Source of the DNA: Candidatus Poribacteria bacterium
GTDB lineage: Bacteria; Poribacteria; WGA-4E; GCA-2687025
Length of the DNA: 56,020 bases
Assembly: GCA_018644665.1 (NCBI GenBank)
Contig: JABGQA010000104.1
Coordinates: forward strand, 1 to 56,020
Reading direction: 5' to 3'
Position numbers and translations under genes: made by a program. This document shows positions 54,081-56,020 of the stretch, one piece after another. The notes under the pieces were generated by a model. It had not been told where the DNA came from and ran no database searches. It was given only the letters and a program-made list of their open reading frames with translations. Position 1 is the first letter of the stretch; every line of letters starts with the position of its first letter.

Positions 54081-54695
54081 GTGATTGCGTACGTGAGCGG
54101 CACGCTTGAGGAAGTGGACGAGGACGCCGTCGTCATCGACGTGCAGGGCGTCGGCTACGAGCTGTTCGTTCCCCAGCGCGTGTTGAACGAGCTTCCACCT
54201 GTCGGCAGCGCGGTCAAGCTGTACACCCACGACAATGTCCGCGAGGACGACCACACGCTGTACGGCTTCTCGGCGCGCGAGGAGCGGGCTCTGTTCCGCA
54301 TGGTCATCGCCGTGAGCGGCATCGGCGCGCGCACGGGTCTCAGCCTTCTGTCGATCCTCGGACATGACGACTTCATTCGCGCCGTGCAGGAGGGCGATGT
54401 CGTCGCCATCTCCCGCGCGCAGGGCGTGGGTAAGAAGACAGCGCAACGGGTGATCCTCGACTTGCAGAACAAGGTCGGGGCGTTGCAGCCGATGGCGTTG
54501 GGTGGGCCGGGCGTCGGCACGATCGCGGGTGACGCGATGCAGGCTCTCATCGCTCTGGGTGAGACGGAGATTCGCGCCGAGCAGGCCGTGCGGACGGCCC
54601 AGCAGGAACTCGGTGACGATGCTCAGGTAGAGCAGCTAATCGCCGCCGCGTTGCGTACAATGCACGCCTGGCGCCAGCAGTTTGGGAACGCATGA
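54081..54695 (+). CDS. ruvA: Holliday junction DNA helicase subunit RuvA
   Basis: The junction-binding tetramer subunit, 204 residues, starting at GTG. Domain I is an OB-fold with GVGYELFVPQR and YTHDNVREDDHTLYGF. The two helix-hairpin-helix motifs are VSGIGARTGLSLLS and AQGVGKKTAQRVILDLQNK. The C-terminal three-helix domain (about 145-200), which contacts RuvB, follows a short linker. Its stop overlaps the ruvB start by four bases. Confidence 0.96.
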   Translation: MIAYVSGTLEEVDEDAVVIDVQGVGYELFVPQRVLNELPPVGSAVKLYTHDNVREDDHTLYGFSAREERALFRMVIAVSGIGARTGLSLLSILGHDDFIRAVQEGDVVAISRAQGVGKKTAQRVILDLQNKVGALQPMALGGPGVGTIAGDAMQALIALGETEIRAEQAVRTAQQELGDDAQVEQLIAAALRTMHAWRQQFGNA

Positions 54696-55711
54696 CCGAC
54701 GATCGCATCGTCAACGCCGGCGCGCAGCCCGAGGACGAGGATCCTCACTTCACGTTTAGGCCCGAGCGCCTCGACGAGATGATCGGTCAGGACGACGTGC
54801 GCGATCAGCTCGCGGTGTTCATCGCGGCAGCGCGCGAGCGCAAGGAAGCCCTGGAACACGCGCTCCTCGTCGGGCCGAAGGGCCTCGGCAAGACTACTCT
54901 CGGCAACGTCATCGCGAACGAGCTGGGCGTCGGCTTCAAGCGCACTGGCGGCCAGGTGTTGGAGCGGCTGGAGCTGTCGCAGATCCTCACCTCACTAGAA
55001 CCGGGCGATGTCCTGTTCATCGACGAGATCCACCGGGTGAACATCCGGGTGCAGGAGATTCTCTATCCGGCGATGGAGGACTTCACGATCGACCTCGTCA
55101 TCGGGCAAGGCGGGCCAGGCGCGCGGGCCGTGCATGTGCCGCTGCCGAAGTTCACGCTCATCGGCGCGACGACCAAGGAGGGGCTGATCTCGGGCCCGCT
55201 GCGCGACCGGTTCGGCGTGCACGTGCGGCTGAACTTCTACTCGCCCGAAGATCTCGGCAAGATCATCGACCGTGACGCCGGGTTCCTGAAAGTCGAGGTA
55301 GAGCCGGAGGGCCGCGAGGAGATCTCACGCCGCGCTCGCGGCACGCCCCGCATCGCCAAGCGGTATCTGCGCCGTATCCGAGACTATGCGCTCATCCGAG
55401 GCGAGGGCGTTGTGACGCGAGACATCGCCGCGCGTACGTTGGACATGCTGGGCGTCGACCCGTTGGGCTTGGACGAGATGGACCGGCGCATCATGCGCGC
55501 CATCGTCGATCGCGGCGGCTTCGCCGGTCTGAATACCATCGCTGCGGCCGTAAGCGAGGACGAGCGCACGATCGAGGACACCTACGAGCCGTACCTCATC
55601 CAGATAGGCTTCCTGAGCCGCACCTCCCGCGGCCGTTCGCTGACCGCGAAGGCCTATCGACACATCGGTCTCACCCCGCCGCCGGTCGAGCCTCAGGACT
55701 CGCTGTTTTAA
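54692..55711 (+). CDS. ruvB: Holliday junction branch-migration ATPase RuvB
   Basis: A 339-residue AAA+ ATPase that drives branch migration with RuvA. Walker A is GPKGLGKTT at 61-69, where most RuvB proteins have GPPGLGKTT. Walker B is FIDEIH with D111 and E112. GATTKEGLISGPLRDRFG gives sensor 1 and the arginine finger, and the winged-helix DNA-binding domain covers about 260-330 (GLNTIAAAVSEDERTIEDTYEPYLIQIGFL). ATG overlaps the ruvA stop. Two hairpins follow the stop. Confidence 0.96.
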   Translation: MTDDRIVNAGAQPEDEDPHFTFRPERLDEMIGQDDVRDQLAVFIAAARERKEALEHALLVGPKGLGKTTLGNVIANELGVGFKRTGGQVLERLELSQILTSLEPGDVLFIDEIHRVNIRVQEILYPAMEDFTIDLVIGQGGPGARAVHVPLPKFTLIGATTKEGLISGPLRDRFGVHVRLNFYSPEDLGKIIDRDAGFLKVEVEPEGREEISRRARGTPRIAKRYLRRIRDYALIRGEGVVTRDIAARTLDMLGVDPLGLDEMDRRIMRAIVDRGGFAGLNTIAAAVSEDERTIEDTYEPYLIQIGFLSRTSRGRSLTAKAYRHIGLTPPPVEPQDSLF

Positions 55712-55735
55712 CAGCGTGCATCGGCCGCAGCCGAT
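55701..55735 (+). terminator. Tandem hairpins at the end of the ruv operon
   Basis: The palindrome CGCTGT-TTTA-ACAGCG (55701-55716) overlaps the ruvB stop codon. ATCGGC-CGCA-GCCGAT (55720-55735) follows. Neither has a T-run. Confidence 0.4.
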
Positions 55736-56020
55736 ACCTTGTCGTGCATACCCGTGACATCAGAACGTCAGGACGTCCGATCCCGGTGAAGCCGTGCCGC
55801 CACAGGGCTCCGTACTCTTGCAGGCAGGCATGGGGTCCAAGGCGAGGCGAGCGGACTAACAGGCCGCCAGCGCAAGCGGAGTCGGCCCACCGGCGGTAGG
55901 CGGGCGCGCCGAAGTCTCCCCTGGCACGGGAAGATGGAGATGGCGTTGACGACGTGGGAGCGCGACCGAATGGCGTCGAAGTGTCGCGTGGGACTGCAGG
56001 GGCGGGAAGGGAACGGCAGG
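55736..56020. other. Region at the right edge, possible truncated reading frame
   Basis: After the hairpins, about 285 bases hold no recognised gene. An ATG at 55934 opens a frame of 29 codons that runs off the edge of the window (MEMALTTWERDRMASKC...). It is too short to identify, and I give it little weight. Confidence 0.25.

Noticed and set aside
55736..56020. Possible structured RNA or group II intron 5' region at the right edge
   Set aside because: No GUGYG-type 5' end and no domain V or reverse transcriptase signature can be seen before the window ends.
1..56020. CRISPR array, insertion sequence or prophage
   Set aside because: I saw no regularly spaced direct repeats, no transposase motifs, no terminal inverted repeats and no phage structural genes.

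Overview
The window is 56 kb of very GC-rich bacterial DNA with short intergenic gaps and many four-base start/stop overlaps. The best lineage guess is Candidatus Poribacteria or a close relative. The strongest hint is the C-terminal motif NYPNPFNPETWIPFEL on a giant FG-GAP/Calx-beta protein. Supporting hints are a secreted LamG protein with a basic tail, a phytanoyl-CoA dioxygenase, an enolase-superfamily sugar-acid dehydratase, a LarA homologue and an anSME-type radical SAM enzyme. This is inference from gene content; no 16S gene is present.

Layout. 44-898 is a winged-helix protein of unknown role. 1407-5639 is an operon: glycine decarboxylase subunit 2, an LipM-like lipoate/octanoate transferase, an MBL hydrolase and an Ldh-family oxidoreductase. 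5762-14328 is an envelope cluster of the Bat/aerotolerance type (VWA, DUF4159, DUF4175-like coiled coil, TPR) behind its own promoter. 14413-21048 is a six-gene run: quaternary-amine ABC ATPase, fused binding-protein/permease, histidine methyltransferase EgtD, an MFS transporter, a nucleotide-sugar epimerase and a galactonate-dehydratase-like enzyme. It meets the 5.6-kb FG-GAP gene head-on over a hairpin terminator.

27141-32371 holds a ceramidase-like protein and a membrane gluzincin on the minus strand, tRNA-Arg(CCG), and a secreted clan GH-A glycosidase. 32597-36836 holds a B12-type radical SAM protein, a LarA homologue lacking one catalytic histidine, and a secreted beta-propeller. 37085-39018 is a CgeB-like glycosyltransferase with a methyltransferase. 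39041-42548 holds an esterase, a DUF547 protein and RqcH. 42580-47549 holds the anSME-like enzyme, PhyH and a DUF255 thioredoxin protein fused to a DsbD-N domain. 47687-52586 holds the LamG protein, a secreted metzincin-like gene broken by three single-base frameshifts, a TPR lipoprotein and a pentaheme cytochrome lipoprotein. 52728-55711 is yebC-ruvC-ruvA-ruvB.

The most interesting points are the EgtUV-like transporter next to egtD, the LarA homologue with Arg at a catalytic His position, the metzincin gene with three homopolymer-type frameshifts, and an MFS gene whose full-length frame has no canonical start codon. Ten sigma-70-like promoters with 17-19 base spacers can be read by eye and agree with the gene layout.
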